A DNA stretch of 64,000 bases from [Borrelia] lusitaniae (GTDB taxonomy: Bacteria; Spirochaetota; Spirochaetia; Borreliales; Borreliaceae): assembly GCF_030440365.1 (NCBI RefSeq), contig NZ_CP124050.1, positions 310,001 to 374,000 of the forward strand. Direction: 5' to 3'. The notes beneath the pieces were generated by a model. It saw only the letters and a list, made by a program, of their open reading frames with translations, ran no database searches and had not been told where the DNA came from. Within the stretch, counting starts at the first letter, position 1. Each line of letters starts with the position of its first letter. The translations under genes and the position numbers were made by a program. Below are positions 39,910-49,513 of the stretch, piece by piece.

Positions 39910-41344
39910 TCAATCCCAATTCCCTAATTACATTTTTTGAAAAACTTAAAAGTTCAAAATCCTTCTTTTTGCGCCCAATAATTTGCATTCCAATCGATAA
40001 TCCTTCCTTATCCTTAGAATAAGGAATTGAAATAGCAGGAGCTCCAATAAGATTTGCAACCACAGTACAAATATCTGAATAATACATTTTAACAGGATCA
40101 TCAAAATCCAAACCAACTCTAAAAGGTTTAACAAAGCTTGTTGGGGTAATAATAAAATCACAACTTTTAAAAAGCTTGTTAAATTTAGGAATAATTAAAT
40201 TTTGCAGAATTTCACAAGCTTTTGAATAATATTTGGCATCATACCCTTCTGACAATAAATAATTTCCAAGAACAATGCGCCTTTTAACTTCTTCTGACAA
40301 GAAATTACTCCTATGTTTAAAATAAAAATCATTAAGACTTAAATTTTCTGACATTCTCTTACCGTAACAAAGTCCAGTATAACGAGCAAGATTGGATGAT
40401 GCTTCAACAGGAGAAATTGTATAATAAATTGATAAAATAAAATTAATCTCTTCTATTGAAACTTCTTTTATATTAATACCTTTTGACAAAAGATCAAATT
40501 TAAATTTGGCAAAACTACTTGCAACATTTTTGTCCATTAAATCTTCGCTAAGTTCTTTAATTACGGCTAAATTTTTTCCTTGCAACGAATCAATTTTTAA
40601 AGGATAAAAATCATCAAAGATGTCTATACTAGTAGAATCCATTTTATCAGACCCACAAGTATGCTTTAAGATTAAAGCAATATCTTCAATAGAATGAGAA
40701 AAAAATCCTATTTGATCAAAAGACGAAGCATAAGATGCAAGCCCATAGCGAGAAAGACCTCCGTAAGAAGGCTTAAAGCCTAAAATTCCTGAAAAAGATG
40801 CAGGAAGCCTAACAGAACCTCCAGTATCACTACCAAGTGAAAAAGGTGCTTGAAAAGATGCAACCACAGCCGCAGAGCCTCCAGAACTACCGCCCACAAC
40901 ATATTCTCTGTTTAAAGGATTTAAAGTTGCACCATAATGAGAAAATTCACAAGTAGAACCCATGGCAAATTCATCCATATTGGTTCTACCAATTAAAATT
41001 GCTCCCTTGTCCTTAAGTCTTTTGATCACAGTCGCATCATAAGGAGAAATATACCCTTTTAAAATTTCAGAAGCACAAGTTAAAGATTTATCTTGAATTG
41101 AAATATTATCTTTAACAGCAACAAGCATGCCAATTAAAGGTAAATCTTCTAATTCACAATTTTTTAAACAATCGTCATACCTTTTTGCAATCTCTAAAGA
41201 ATCATCAAAAAATTCAACATATCCATTGATATCTTTATTTAATTCATAATTATTTTTATAAGCAAGCAAAATATCGTAAATTTTACATTTTTTAGTTAAA
41301 ACTAATTCTTGAATTTTAGTTAAAGTTAAATTACTTAAGTCCAA
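39899..41344 (-). CDS. gatA: Asp/Glu-tRNA amidotransferase subunit A
   Basis: A 481-residue amidase-signature subunit that releases ammonia from glutamine. The Ser-cisSer-Lys triad is visible: Lys in VAVKDNISIQ near residue 75, Ser in GGSSGGSAAVVA near 152, and the catalytic Ser in GSDTGGSVRLPAS near 175. The start is a TTG at 41344 with AAGGA seven bases upstream; no ATG fits the family start better. Lies ten bases after gatC and overlaps gatB by 11. Confidence 0.97.
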   Translation of the reverse strand: MDLSNLTLTKIQELVLTKKCKIYDILLAYKNNYELNKDINGYVEFFDDSLEIAKRYDDCLKNCELEDLPLIGMLVAVKDNISIQDKSLTCASEILKGYISPYDATVIKRLKDKGAILIGRTNMDEFAMGSTCEFSHYGATLNPLNREYVVGGSSGGSAAVVASFQAPFSLGSDTGGSVRLPASFSGILGFKPSYGGLSRYGLASYASSFDQIGFFSHSIEDIALILKHTCGSDKMDSTSIDIFDDFYPLKIDSLQGKNLAVIKELSEDLMDKNVASSFAKFKFDLLSKGINIKEVSIEEINFILSIYYTISPVEASSNLARYTGLCYGKRMSENLSLNDFYFKHRSNFLSEEVKRRIVLGNYLLSEGYDAKYYSKACEILQNLIIPKFNKLFKSCDFIITPTSFVKPFRVGLDFDDPVKMYYSDICTVVANLIGAPAISIPYSKDKEGLSIGMQIIGRKKKDFELLSFSKNVIRELGLNGI

Positions 41345-41354
41345 GGCCTGATCC

Positions 41355-41630
41355 TTATTCTAATATTTTAGGAGATGAAAAATATCCATCTAAAAACGAA
41401 TTACTAAGCTTTTTAATTGATTCAATAGAAAGAGAAAATCTTACTTTATCCTCACGCAATGTAGAAATCTTCTTCTTATTAGAATCAAAATTAATTTGAG
41501 CCTCAAAATTTGAAATTTCATTAACCAATCTAATAACTTTCTCAAATTTTGAAATGAATTTATCTTCACTCTCTTTGCTAAGTTTTACTAAACTTAATTT
41601 TAAACTATTTTCTAAATGTATATCTTTCAA
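41355..41630 (-). CDS. gatC: Asp/Glu-tRNA amidotransferase subunit C
   Basis: A 91-residue helper subunit that wraps around GatA and holds the complex together. The helical start LKLSLVKLSKESEDKFISKFEKVIRLVNEISNF is family-like, and the C-terminal half ends in DGYFSSPKILE, similar to the usual FFKVPKVIE. The start is a TTG at 41630, and its AGAGG ribosome site overlaps the pcrA stop. Weakly conserved overall, but its place before gatA settles the call. Confidence 0.9.
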   Translation of the reverse strand: MKDIHLENSLKLSLVKLSKESEDKFISKFEKVIRLVNEISNFEAQINFDSNKKKISTLREDKVRFSLSIESIKKLSNSFLDGYFSSPKILE

Positions 41631-41639
41631 AATAAACCT

Positions 41640-43736
41640 CTAAGCTTTAATAATTTTTTTAATATACTCAGGACTCAAAATAGCCTTCTTACCATTTCTC
41701 AAACTAATTTTAACAAACTGCAAATTGTCTTGGTACCAACTATCAACAACCATTCCCCTTTCTCCATTATAAATTATATAGTCTCCAACATTAAATCCAA
41801 TATTCATTTTACTATCAATAAAAAAATTATTAAAATCCTCTTTTAAATATTCAGGAATAAAGATAATGTCATAAAAGTTTTTGTCAATATCTTGAAAAAA
41901 AACAGAAAGCTTGGTTCTTTTAAAAAAACCTCTAAAGGCTCGACTTAAATTTAAAGTAACAATAAGCTCTGATTTAGCTCTTGTTATTGCAACATAAAAA
42001 AGCCTTCTCTCTTCTTCGAGTCTATCTTGTGTTAATTCTTCAATTTCGGCTGGCAAAAGACCTTTCTCAAGCCCAGAAATCACAACTCTATCAAATTCAA
42101 GCCCCTTAACACCATGAATTGAAGACAAAAGTACACTAGACTTCAAATCTCCAGAAATTAAAGGGGAAAGTGAAGAATTTTGTAAAAAAATAGCAAGACC
42201 TTCAAATGTCCCTGAATATTCAATTCCACTATTAATAAGCTCATCAATATTTCTTAATTTTTCGTCCTTATCAAATTTTTTATAGTAATCTAAAAGACCA
42301 AACTTAATTACAACATCCTCAATAAAAGCAGATAAATTAATATAATGATCTTCAAAAAGTTTTTTACCCAGCTCATCATAAGCATTTAAAAACAATAAAA
42401 GAGAATCTTTGGCTCTATTTTTAAGAGAATTCAAAACCTTTTTACTTGCATAAAACAAATTAAAATTAACATCATTATCGTTTAAAGTGCTAATTATTTT
42501 CTCTAGAGTAGTTTTTCCAATTCCTCTAGAAGGTTTGTTTATTATTCTCAAAAAAGCTATTTTATCTTTCTTGTTTACAAAAAGCCTAAGCAAACAAATA
42601 ATATCTCTTATTTCCTCTCTTTCATAAAATTTAATTGCACCTAAAACCTTATATGGAATATTCTTCTTTAAAAAAGATGTTTCAAAATAGAAAGATTGAG
42701 AATTAAATCTATAAAGTATTGCTGTCTCAATATTATTAACAGCAAGCAAATTAGAAAAATATTCAGCTTCATCTGATGTGTTTTGAAAAACTAAAAATTT
42801 CATTCTTTTATCAGAGTTATTTTGAGTTGTTATTTGTTTCTCATACCTGTTTTTATTTTTTGAGATAACTCCATTTGCAATATCCACTATATTTGAATTT
42901 GAACGATAATTTTGCACTAAATAAAATTTATTAACATTGTCGAAAGTCTTTTCAAATTCAAGAATATTTTCAACTCTAGCTCCTCTAAAAGAATATATCG
43001 ACTGATCTTCATCTCCCACAACCATAAAATACATACCATTTAAATAAAGCTCTTTTAAAAATAAAAATTGTGAATAATTTGTATCTTGATATTCATCTAT
43101 AAAAATGACTTTAAATTTAGATTGAACAGATTCTTTTAAAAGTTTAGACTGCCTTAGCATTAAAATAGGTTTAATAATAAGATCTGAGAAATCAAAAGCA
43201 TTATTCTTGGCTTTCTCTTCCTCATAAATTTTAATATATTCATATTCCTTTTCTCTAAATTCAATAGATTTTTCTAAAAAAAAATTTTCTTTTGATTTTA
43301 AAATCAAAGCTGCAATATGTTTTGCCATTTCAAGATTTGAAGCAAGATCAATTTGTTTGACAAATCTAACAACATCATTAGCATCCCAAATTGTAAAATT
43401 TGAATCATAATTTTTATCAAAATCCTTATAGTAAGCTCTCAAAAGCCAAGCTCCAAAAGAATGAAAGGTCTGAATATGAAGTTTCTTTTCAAATTTTAAA
43501 AGATCGTTTATTCTCTCATTCATTTCATTTGCAGCTTTATTGGTAAAAGTTAAGGCTAAAATTTCATTAGGATTTATATTCATATATTTTATTAAATACA
43601 CAATTTTTGCAATTATAACCCTTGTTTTACCACTTCCAGGCCCTGCTAAAACAAGCATTGGATTTTTACTTTTACTAAAAACAATTTTTTCTTGAGAAGA
43701 ATTCAAGCTAGAAAAAAAATTTTTTATTTTATCCAT
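41640..43736 (-). CDS. pcrA: UvrD/PcrA-type superfamily 1 DNA helicase
   Basis: A 698-residue 3'-5' helicase for repair and replication restart. Motif I AGPGSGKTRVI is at residues 31-41, then LALTFTNKAANEM (Ia), VIFIDEYQDTN (II), GDEDQSIYSFRGA (III), VQNYRSNSNIV (IV), SIHGVKGLEFDRVV (V) and EEERRLFYVAITRA (VI). I use the ATG at 43736, which lies one base after the upstream TAG; a frame from 43766 begins inside that upstream gene. The usual C-terminal extension is short. UvrD and Rep are the alternative names. Confidence 0.95.
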   Translation of the reverse strand: MDKIKNFFSSLNSSQEKIVFSKSKNPMLVLAGPGSGKTRVIIAKIVYLIKYMNINPNEILALTFTNKAANEMNERINDLLKFEKKLHIQTFHSFGAWLLRAYYKDFDKNYDSNFTIWDANDVVRFVKQIDLASNLEMAKHIAALILKSKENFFLEKSIEFREKEYEYIKIYEEEKAKNNAFDFSDLIIKPILMLRQSKLLKESVQSKFKVIFIDEYQDTNYSQFLFLKELYLNGMYFMVVGDEDQSIYSFRGARVENILEFEKTFDNVNKFYLVQNYRSNSNIVDIANGVISKNKNRYEKQITTQNNSDKRMKFLVFQNTSDEAEYFSNLLAVNNIETAILYRFNSQSFYFETSFLKKNIPYKVLGAIKFYEREEIRDIICLLRLFVNKKDKIAFLRIINKPSRGIGKTTLEKIISTLNDNDVNFNLFYASKKVLNSLKNRAKDSLLLFLNAYDELGKKLFEDHYINLSAFIEDVVIKFGLLDYYKKFDKDEKLRNIDELINSGIEYSGTFEGLAIFLQNSSLSPLISGDLKSSVLLSSIHGVKGLEFDRVVISGLEKGLLPAEIEELTQDRLEEERRLFYVAITRAKSELIVTLNLSRAFRGFFKRTKLSVFFQDIDKNFYDIIFIPEYLKEDFNNFFIDSKMNIGFNVGDYIIYNGERGMVVDSWYQDNLQFVKISLRNGKKAILSPEYIKKIIKA

Positions 43737-43737
43737 T

Positions 43738-44937
43738 CTAATAAACTTCAGAAACCTTAAGATCAAAACCTGAAGGTGTCTTTACCCAAAAGAATTGAAC
43801 AGCAAAAATTTCTTTTCCCTGCTCTTTTAAAAAAGGAGTAATGTCTCTGTCATTGAGAATGATATTAACATCAGAAAGTCTTGAAAAAAACAGTATCAAA
43901 GATTTTTCAAAAGCTAAATTAATAGGAATGCCTTTAGATGCAAAAAATGACTTACCATGAAGATTGTTTTTATCTGCATATCTAAAAAATGTATCATTTA
44001 GAAAATCAATTTTTAAATCAACATTTAAAAGTTTTTTAGAAGAATATAGAGTAAGATAATCTCCACTTGGCAATTTTTCAGTTCCCTTAACATCAAACTG
44101 CCAATTTAAAATATTAAATCTATTATCAATATTAGTTTCAGATACATATTTAACATTTAAATCAAAAGACTCTAAACTTACATGAGCTATTTTAAACTTA
44201 TCATCATAATAATTCTCATAAATAATTTTGACTCTCATATTATCATCAAGATATATCTCTTTAAACTCTCCTAAATTAAAAATATTTTTACTTTTTTCAG
44301 ACTCATCAACAATAACCAAATCATCACTAATAAACGATGCTTTATATTTTGCAATATTATCACCATGTGTTAAAGATAAAAAATCTCCCTCTTTAAGAGA
44401 GAGATTCCAAAAATTTTTTTTATCAAAAGACACTTCATGAATATTTAAAATTATCTTTTCATCCTGACCAAGATTAAAAAAATTTTTAAAATAAACTTTC
44501 ACTTCTCTAAAGGCAAAAAACATAAATAATAGAAAAATAATACCAATAATTCCTAAAAGGACTTTCAAGATATTTAAAGACTCTAAATTAAAAAAAAACA
44601 ATTTTTTGTCTGAAGCTTTATTGTCGCCTAAAAATCCTGAATTTGAAATTTTATCTTCAGATCTAATCCCAATATAACTATTATTGAGTCTGTTTTTATA
44701 GTCCTTAAAAAGTGCTGATATCAATCTAGAATCAATATCTAAATATTCGCTATAAGTTCTTAAAAATCCAACAGCCAAAACTTCATTTGGGAAAATTTCA
44801 ATATTAGAATCTTCAAGAGCTTCAAGATACTTAACAGAAATTTTAATATCATCAGATACCGTCTCAAGAGTCAAATTTTTGCCATTTCTAACTTTTCTCA
44901 AATAACTCCCAAATTTAATAAAATCATTTTCTTCCAT
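43738..44937 (-). CDS. RodZ-like membrane protein with HTH_25 domain
   Basis: A 399-residue protein with an N-terminal helix-turn-helix of the RodZ type (about 8-75, FGSYLRKVRNGKNLTLETVS and FPNEVLAVGFLRTYSEYLDID), a linker, one membrane helix at about 122-143 and a long periplasmic region of beta type. This is the RodZ architecture, and RodZ connects MreB to the wall machinery and affects cell length. The periplasmic part is larger than in E. coli relatives and unrecognised. It sits between lolA-like and pcrA in a tight minus-strand series. Confidence 0.75.
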   Translation of the reverse strand: MEENDFIKFGSYLRKVRNGKNLTLETVSDDIKISVKYLEALEDSNIEIFPNEVLAVGFLRTYSEYLDIDSRLISALFKDYKNRLNNSYIGIRSEDKISNSGFLGDNKASDKKLFFFNLESLNILKVLLGIIGIIFLLFMFFAFREVKVYFKNFFNLGQDEKIILNIHEVSFDKKNFWNLSLKEGDFLSLTHGDNIAKYKASFISDDLVIVDESEKSKNIFNLGEFKEIYLDDNMRVKIIYENYYDDKFKIAHVSLESFDLNVKYVSETNIDNRFNILNWQFDVKGTEKLPSGDYLTLYSSKKLLNVDLKIDFLNDTFFRYADKNNLHGKSFFASKGIPINLAFEKSLILFFSRLSDVNIILNDRDITPFLKEQGKEIFAVQFFWVKTPSGFDLKVSEVY

Positions 44938-44948
44938 AGATTTAAACC

Positions 44949-45599
44949 TTAATTTTTTTTAATATCATATAAAAAATTATCTACCTTATTTGAAGATTTT
45001 GGAGGATCATACTTAAATTTGCTATCAAGAATTCCAACATTAAACTTCACAGCAGTTAAATCAATAACTATTTCACGCCCACCACTAGTAGGATAAGCAA
45101 TAATTCTTCTAATTATTCCATCGGGGGTAAAAGCAATAATAAAAGAATTAATAGTAGCAGCTCCCTTGTAAAGCTTTCTAGAAAAGGTTAATTTAATATA
45201 TTTCCCAGAATCAGATGAATCAAGGGCTTCTAAATTTGGAGAATTGGTATAAGACACGCTGTACTCAGTATTTAAAACTTTCATAAGACCTCCCCCGCTG
45301 CTACCTCTTACTAATTCCTGATTAAACGAAGTCCCAAGAGATGGAACATAAACTGTTAAAAATTCACCATCACTTACAAAAACTTGATTGTTTGAATCTA
45401 GATTAATAATAAACTTGTCTGGAAACTTATAAAGCAAACTGCCTGTTTGTTTTAATCCCTTTAGAGTGAAATTAATTGTTGCTTGCATATCCTCTATATT
45501 TTGATATTTAGCATAAATTCCTTCAAAATATTGATTTGCGGATATTTGAGCAAACACAGTAACAGGATATAAAACCAATAAAAGTATTGTTTTTATCAT
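44949..45599 (-). CDS. lolA: LolA-like outer-membrane lipoprotein carrier
   Basis: A 216-residue periplasmic protein with signal peptide (about 1-17). The LolA fold pattern is visible: YFEGIYAKYQNIEDMQATINFTLKGL, GSLLYKFPDKFIINL, VSDGEFLTVYVPSLG and a late SGKYIKLTFSRKL. LolA carries acylated lipoproteins across the periplasm, a central function in a genus with so many lipoproteins. The B31 orthologue BB0346 has been treated as LolA. It is the first gene of the group leading through gatCAB. Confidence 0.85.
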   Translation of the reverse strand: MIKTILLLVLYPVTVFAQISANQYFEGIYAKYQNIEDMQATINFTLKGLKQTGSLLYKFPDKFIINLDSNNQVFVSDGEFLTVYVPSLGTSFNQELVRGSSGGGLMKVLNTEYSVSYTNSPNLEALDSSDSGKYIKLTFSRKLYKGAATINSFIIAFTPDGIIRRIIAYPTSGGREIVIDLTAVKFNVGILDSKFKYDPPKSSNKVDNFLYDIKKN

Positions 45600-45677
45600 T
45601 ATATGAACTCTTATTATTAAGCTTAAGTTATTAACAAAACTACATTTAAACTATTTATTGTCAATAAACTTTATTTC

Positions 45678-45727
45678 TATAATACTACATATCATGGAAA
45701 TAAACTATTATTAATAGTAATAGTTTA
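45678..45727 (+). promoter_or_regulatory. Putative -10 box and leader hairpin of the NFACT gene
   Basis: TATAAT at 45678-45683 has weak -35 candidates upstream (TTATTG, 17-base spacing; TTGTCA, 14). A perfect 10-bp inverted repeat TAAACTATTA / TAATAGTTTA (45701-45710 and 45718-45727, 7-base loop) would fall near the start of the transcript, about 60 bases before the ATG. It might act on RNA stability or as an operator. Confidence 0.4.
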
Positions 45728-45787
45728 ATACATAAAATAAGAATTTAAAGCTTAGATTAACCTTTAAAGAATTAGGATTTGAGAAAA

Positions 45788-47206
45788 ATGTCTTTAAATT
45801 ACGTTGAAATAAATACTTTGATTAAAGAAGTCCCTTTAGAAAACTCTTTAATAACAAAGATAATACAACCGGATTACAAAAATTTGATTTTAGAGATTTA
45901 CAATAAAATTGACAATAAAAAATTTAAAATATTAATCTGTTTGAATCCAAGCACTACCAGATTCCATATAACAAAAAAAGAATTCAAAAAAAATGCTTTA
46001 AAGTTAAGATTTTCTGACTTTTTAAAATCAAAAATTCAAAATGGAAAAATTCTAAAAGCTTTCCAAATGAAAAATGAAAGAATAGTTTCTCTTGAAATTT
46101 TAAAAAAAGAAATAATTATCTTATTTATTAAATTGTGGCCATCTTCTCCAAATATAATAGCTACAAACTCAAACTTTAAAATACTAGATGCATATTACAG
46201 AAGACCAAAAATAAAAGAAACAACAGGTGAAATCTTTTTAAAAGCTAAAGAAATACATGAAAACAATAAAATATCTGATAAAAAAATCATGGGTCTAAAA
46301 GAAGAATACAATAATGCCAGTCACACATCTTATTCTGAATTTCTTGAAAATTACTACGAATCACTCAGTAATCAAGTTAAAAAAACCAATATAAAAGCAT
46401 TGCTTATTGAAAAATATGAAAAAGAGTTAATTGCTTTAGAAAAAAAAATAGAATCTTTAAAACAACAAATTAAGCTTATTGAAAACATTGAAAATGAAAA
46501 GGAAAAAGGTGAGTTAATTTTATTAAACATTAACAAAATACAAAAAGGGATCAAAGAAATAAACCTATTAAATTATAAAGAAGAAATAATAAAAATATCT
46601 TTAAACCAATCATTATCACCAAAAGAAAATGCTTTGCAATATTTTAAAGCATACAAAAAAGGTAAAAATTCTTTTAAAACTATACAAAATCAATTAAAAG
46701 ATAATCTAGACAAATTTAATATTATTCAATCAAAAATAACCATGTTAAAGATCGAAAATTTCATTCCAAAAGAAGAATATAATCAAGAAAAAAATCCTAT
46801 TAAAAAAAAAGAAAAAGCGCCAAAAATAGGCTTACATTTTACCTCTTTTGGATTTGAAATTATTGTTGGAAGAAATGCAAAAGAAAATGATGAGCTTTTA
46901 AGACATTGTGTCAAAGGAAATGATTATTGGCTTCATGCAAGAGATTATCCTGGAGCTTATGTTTTTATTAAAAGTCAAAAAAATAAAACTCCTTGCCTTG
47001 ATGTCCTTTTAGCTGCTGGCAATTTATGCATATTTTATACAAAATTAGCAAAAAAATCGGGAAAAGCGGATCTTTACTACACTCAAGTTAAAAATTTAAG
47101 AAGGGTTAAAAACGGAAAGCTGGGCCTTGTAATTCCAAAATCAGAAAAAAATTTACATATTAAACTAGATGAAAATCTAATAAAAAAAATAAAAAATCAA
47201 ACCTAA
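45788..47206 (+). CDS. NFACT-family protein (RqcH/FbpA-like, BB0347 type)
   Basis: A 472-residue protein with NFACT-N (about 1-130), coiled coils (about 200-335) and the C-terminal NFACT-R domain (about 345-450; GLHFTSFGFEIIVGRNAKENDEL, NDYWLHARDYPGAYVFIK). Homologues (RqcH, NEMF, Rqc2) bind stalled 50S subunits and recruit Ala-tRNA. The Asp97-Arg98 pair important in B. subtilis RqcH is Glu97-Arg98 here (KNERIV). B31 BB0347 is also reported to bind fibronectin. I prefer ATG 45788 to TTG 45779; AGGA at 45774-45777 serves either. Confidence 0.88.
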   Translation: MSLNYVEINTLIKEVPLENSLITKIIQPDYKNLILEIYNKIDNKKFKILICLNPSTTRFHITKKEFKKNALKLRFSDFLKSKIQNGKILKAFQMKNERIVSLEILKKEIIILFIKLWPSSPNIIATNSNFKILDAYYRRPKIKETTGEIFLKAKEIHENNKISDKKIMGLKEEYNNASHTSYSEFLENYYESLSNQVKKTNIKALLIEKYEKELIALEKKIESLKQQIKLIENIENEKEKGELILLNINKIQKGIKEINLLNYKEEIIKISLNQSLSPKENALQYFKAYKKGKNSFKTIQNQLKDNLDKFNIIQSKITMLKIENFIPKEEYNQEKNPIKKKEKAPKIGLHFTSFGFEIIVGRNAKENDELLRHCVKGNDYWLHARDYPGAYVFIKSQKNKTPCLDVLLAAGNLCIFYTKLAKKSGKADLYYTQVKNLRRVKNGKLGLVIPKSEKNLHIKLDENLIKKIKNQT

Positions 47207-47303
47207 ATACTACATAAAGCAAAGTAAAGTTTTGAATTTTTTACAAAATATTGTTATTCAAAGACAAAAAGCATAAAATTTATAAAAGTGGAGGAAGAAC
47301 TTT

Positions 47304-48737
47304 ATGATTTCAAAGTTAACAAAAATTGTAGCAACAATATCTGATCTTAGATGCGAACCAAAACACATAAAAGATTTGTACGATGCAGGAGTAAATGTCA
47401 TAAGACTAAATACGGCTCATCAATCACACGAAGATACAATAAAAGTAATAGATAATGTTAGAAAAATTTCAAATAAAATAGCTCTAATGATCGACACAAA
47501 AGGACCAGAAGTTAGAACAGCAAATATTGAAAATCCTATTATTGTAAAAACCGGAGACAAAATAATCATCTCAACTTCGCCTATTAATGAGCCCAATAGC
47601 TTTCAAACCAATTATGATGGATTTGTTAAAGAAGTACCCCAAGGATCTAGAGTACTAATTGATGATGGTGAGCTTGAAATGACTGTCATTAGCAAACTGC
47701 CTGACAGGTTAATTTGTGAGATTAAAAATGATGGTCAAATTAAAAATAAAAAATCAATCAATACTCCTGGCATTTCTCTTAAACTAAAATCAGTAACTGA
47801 AAAAGACAAAGGATTTATTGAACTTGCAGCAAAATATGATGTTGATTTTATTGCCCATTCGTTTGTAAGACACTCCAAAGACGTTGAAGATGTTCAAAAA
47901 ATTTTAAATGCTACTGGAAATCCTGATGTAAAAATCATATCTAAAATCGAAAATCAAGAAGGAATTGACAATATTGAAGAAATTGTAAAAGCATCTTATG
48001 GAATAATGGTTGCAAGAGGAGATATGGGAGTTGAAATTCCTGCAGAAGATGTGCCCATTGCTCAACTCAAAATAACACAAACCTGCACAAAGTATGGAGT
48101 ACCTGTCATCACAGCAACTCAAATGCTTCACACAATGATTGAAAATCCAAGACCTACTAGAGCAGAAGTATCTGACATAGCTAACGCTATTTTAAATGGT
48201 ACAGATGCAATTATGCTATCTGGAGAAACAGCTTACGGGAAATATCCAATTGAAGCTGTAAAAATGATGACAAGCATTGCTAAAAAGGTTGAAAAACACA
48301 GAAAAATGACCTTATACAAAGATGACCTTTTTTACGATAAAAGCATTACAAGAAACTATATTATTAAATGTGCAATCGATGCCACAAAGCTTATGGATGT
48401 AAAAGCAATCATTGTAGATTCTCTAAAAGGCAAAACCGCAAGAATAATGGCAACTTATAGAGCAAGCGTTCCACTATTTATTACAACAAATAGCGAGAGA
48501 CTAGCAAGAGAATTAACATTGTCTTACGGGGTTTATTCTAATCTTGTAGACAATAATTTTAAAAGAACTACCGAATTTGTAGTAACTTCTCTTAAAATAT
48601 TAAAAGAACAAGGCATTGTTAATGACCAAGATACTGTAATAATTATTTCTGGCAATCCAAATAGAAATAGCGACAAAGGAACAGAATTTATGGAAATAAA
48701 CACAGTAGAAGATGCAATCAAAGGGCGAAATATATAA
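47304..48737 (+). CDS. pyk: Pyruvate kinase
   Basis: A 477-residue glycolytic enzyme that makes ATP and pyruvate from phosphoenolpyruvate. TKIVATISDLRCEP, GVNVIRLNTAH, MIDTKGPEVRT, IISKIENQEGIDN, GIMVARGDMGVEIP, TATQMLHTMIENPRPTRAEVSD and LNGTDAIMLSGETAYGKYPIEAV are diagnostic, and the C-terminal allosteric domain is present. GTGGAGGAAG before the ATG is a good ribosome site. The other glycolytic gene of this window, enolase, makes its substrate. Confidence 0.98.
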   Translation: MISKLTKIVATISDLRCEPKHIKDLYDAGVNVIRLNTAHQSHEDTIKVIDNVRKISNKIALMIDTKGPEVRTANIENPIIVKTGDKIIISTSPINEPNSFQTNYDGFVKEVPQGSRVLIDDGELEMTVISKLPDRLICEIKNDGQIKNKKSINTPGISLKLKSVTEKDKGFIELAAKYDVDFIAHSFVRHSKDVEDVQKILNATGNPDVKIISKIENQEGIDNIEEIVKASYGIMVARGDMGVEIPAEDVPIAQLKITQTCTKYGVPVITATQMLHTMIENPRPTRAEVSDIANAILNGTDAIMLSGETAYGKYPIEAVKMMTSIAKKVEKHRKMTLYKDDLFYDKSITRNYIIKCAIDATKLMDVKAIIVDSLKGKTARIMATYRASVPLFITTNSERLARELTLSYGVYSNLVDNNFKRTTEFVVTSLKILKEQGIVNDQDTVIIISGNPNRNSDKGTEFMEINTVEDAIKGRNI

Positions 48738-48754
48738 AACAAATTAGAAGCCCT

Positions 48755-49495
48755 TTGGTTGAAAACATATTTTATTCAAATAATACAAACAGCTTATCAT
48801 TTAAGTTGACAGAAAAAAAAACTCACAAAGCCATCCTTACAAGTTATGGAAACTATGAGTTTTTTTTAAAAAATGAATGCTTGTTTAAAAAAATAATATC
48901 AAATCAAACTACTAATATATTTATAATCTCTGAGGCAAAAAGTAATTTTTTAATTAATATATCCAATCATCGTGTATGGAAAATTTTTAATAAAAATATT
49001 AAAGTAAATCTAAAAATATTAAAATTATTAAAAAATTTAAACTTTATCAATATAGACGATAAACTAATCGAAAATGATCATAAAATCGAAATTGCATTGA
49101 ATTTTATTAGCGACATAAAAAAAAATATAGAAATAATTCCAATAATTTTTGGAAAAACTTGCAATAAGCATTTAATAAAATTTTGTGAGTTTTTAACGCC
49201 TTTTATAGGCAAGGTAGAAAATTCATTTATTTTTCTATCTTACTTTATTTCAAAATCTACAAATATAAAAAAAGCCTTAAAGCTTGAAGAAAATTTAAAG
49301 CGTATCTTGCTTGCAGAAAAGCCCCCTAGCCCCAATTTAATATTAGAAAACTACAAATCAAAAAAAATATTTCCGGAAAATATAAATGCAATCATGACTA
49401 TTTCAAGCCTTTTTAAAGATTTTGAATTTACAGACTCAAAAATAACAACTAACTCGCCAGAATATTTGATATCAAGCAATATTCTAATAAAATAA
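48755..49495 (+). CDS. Divergent Memo-like protein, metal residues apparently lost
   Basis: A 246-residue protein whose order of patterns resembles the Memo/AmmeMemoRadiSam-B family: AILTSYGNYEFFLKN (27-41) where relatives have SPHAGY, IFIISE (55-60), NDHKIEIALNFI (107-118) where relatives have EHSIEVQLPFL, IEIIPIIFG (125-133), and IFLSYFIS (159-166) where relatives have SSDFSHY. The histidines of the metal site are not kept in these positions. Start is TTG 48755 with no clear ribosome site and no usable ATG. It follows pyk by 17 bases. Function unknown. Confidence 0.5.
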   Translation: MVENIFYSNNTNSLSFKLTEKKTHKAILTSYGNYEFFLKNECLFKKIISNQTTNIFIISEAKSNFLINISNHRVWKIFNKNIKVNLKILKLLKNLNFINIDDKLIENDHKIEIALNFISDIKKNIEIIPIIFGKTCNKHLIKFCEFLTPFIGKVENSFIFLSYFISKSTNIKKALKLEENLKRILLAEKPPSPNLILENYKSKKIFPENINAIMTISSLFKDFEFTDSKITTNSPEYLISSNILIK

Positions 49496-49513
49496 AATTG
49501 TCAAAATTAAAAT

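Noticed and set aside
43737-43766. Longer pcrA start at 43766
   Set aside because: It lies inside the RodZ-like gene; the ATG at 43736 directly follows that gene's stop.
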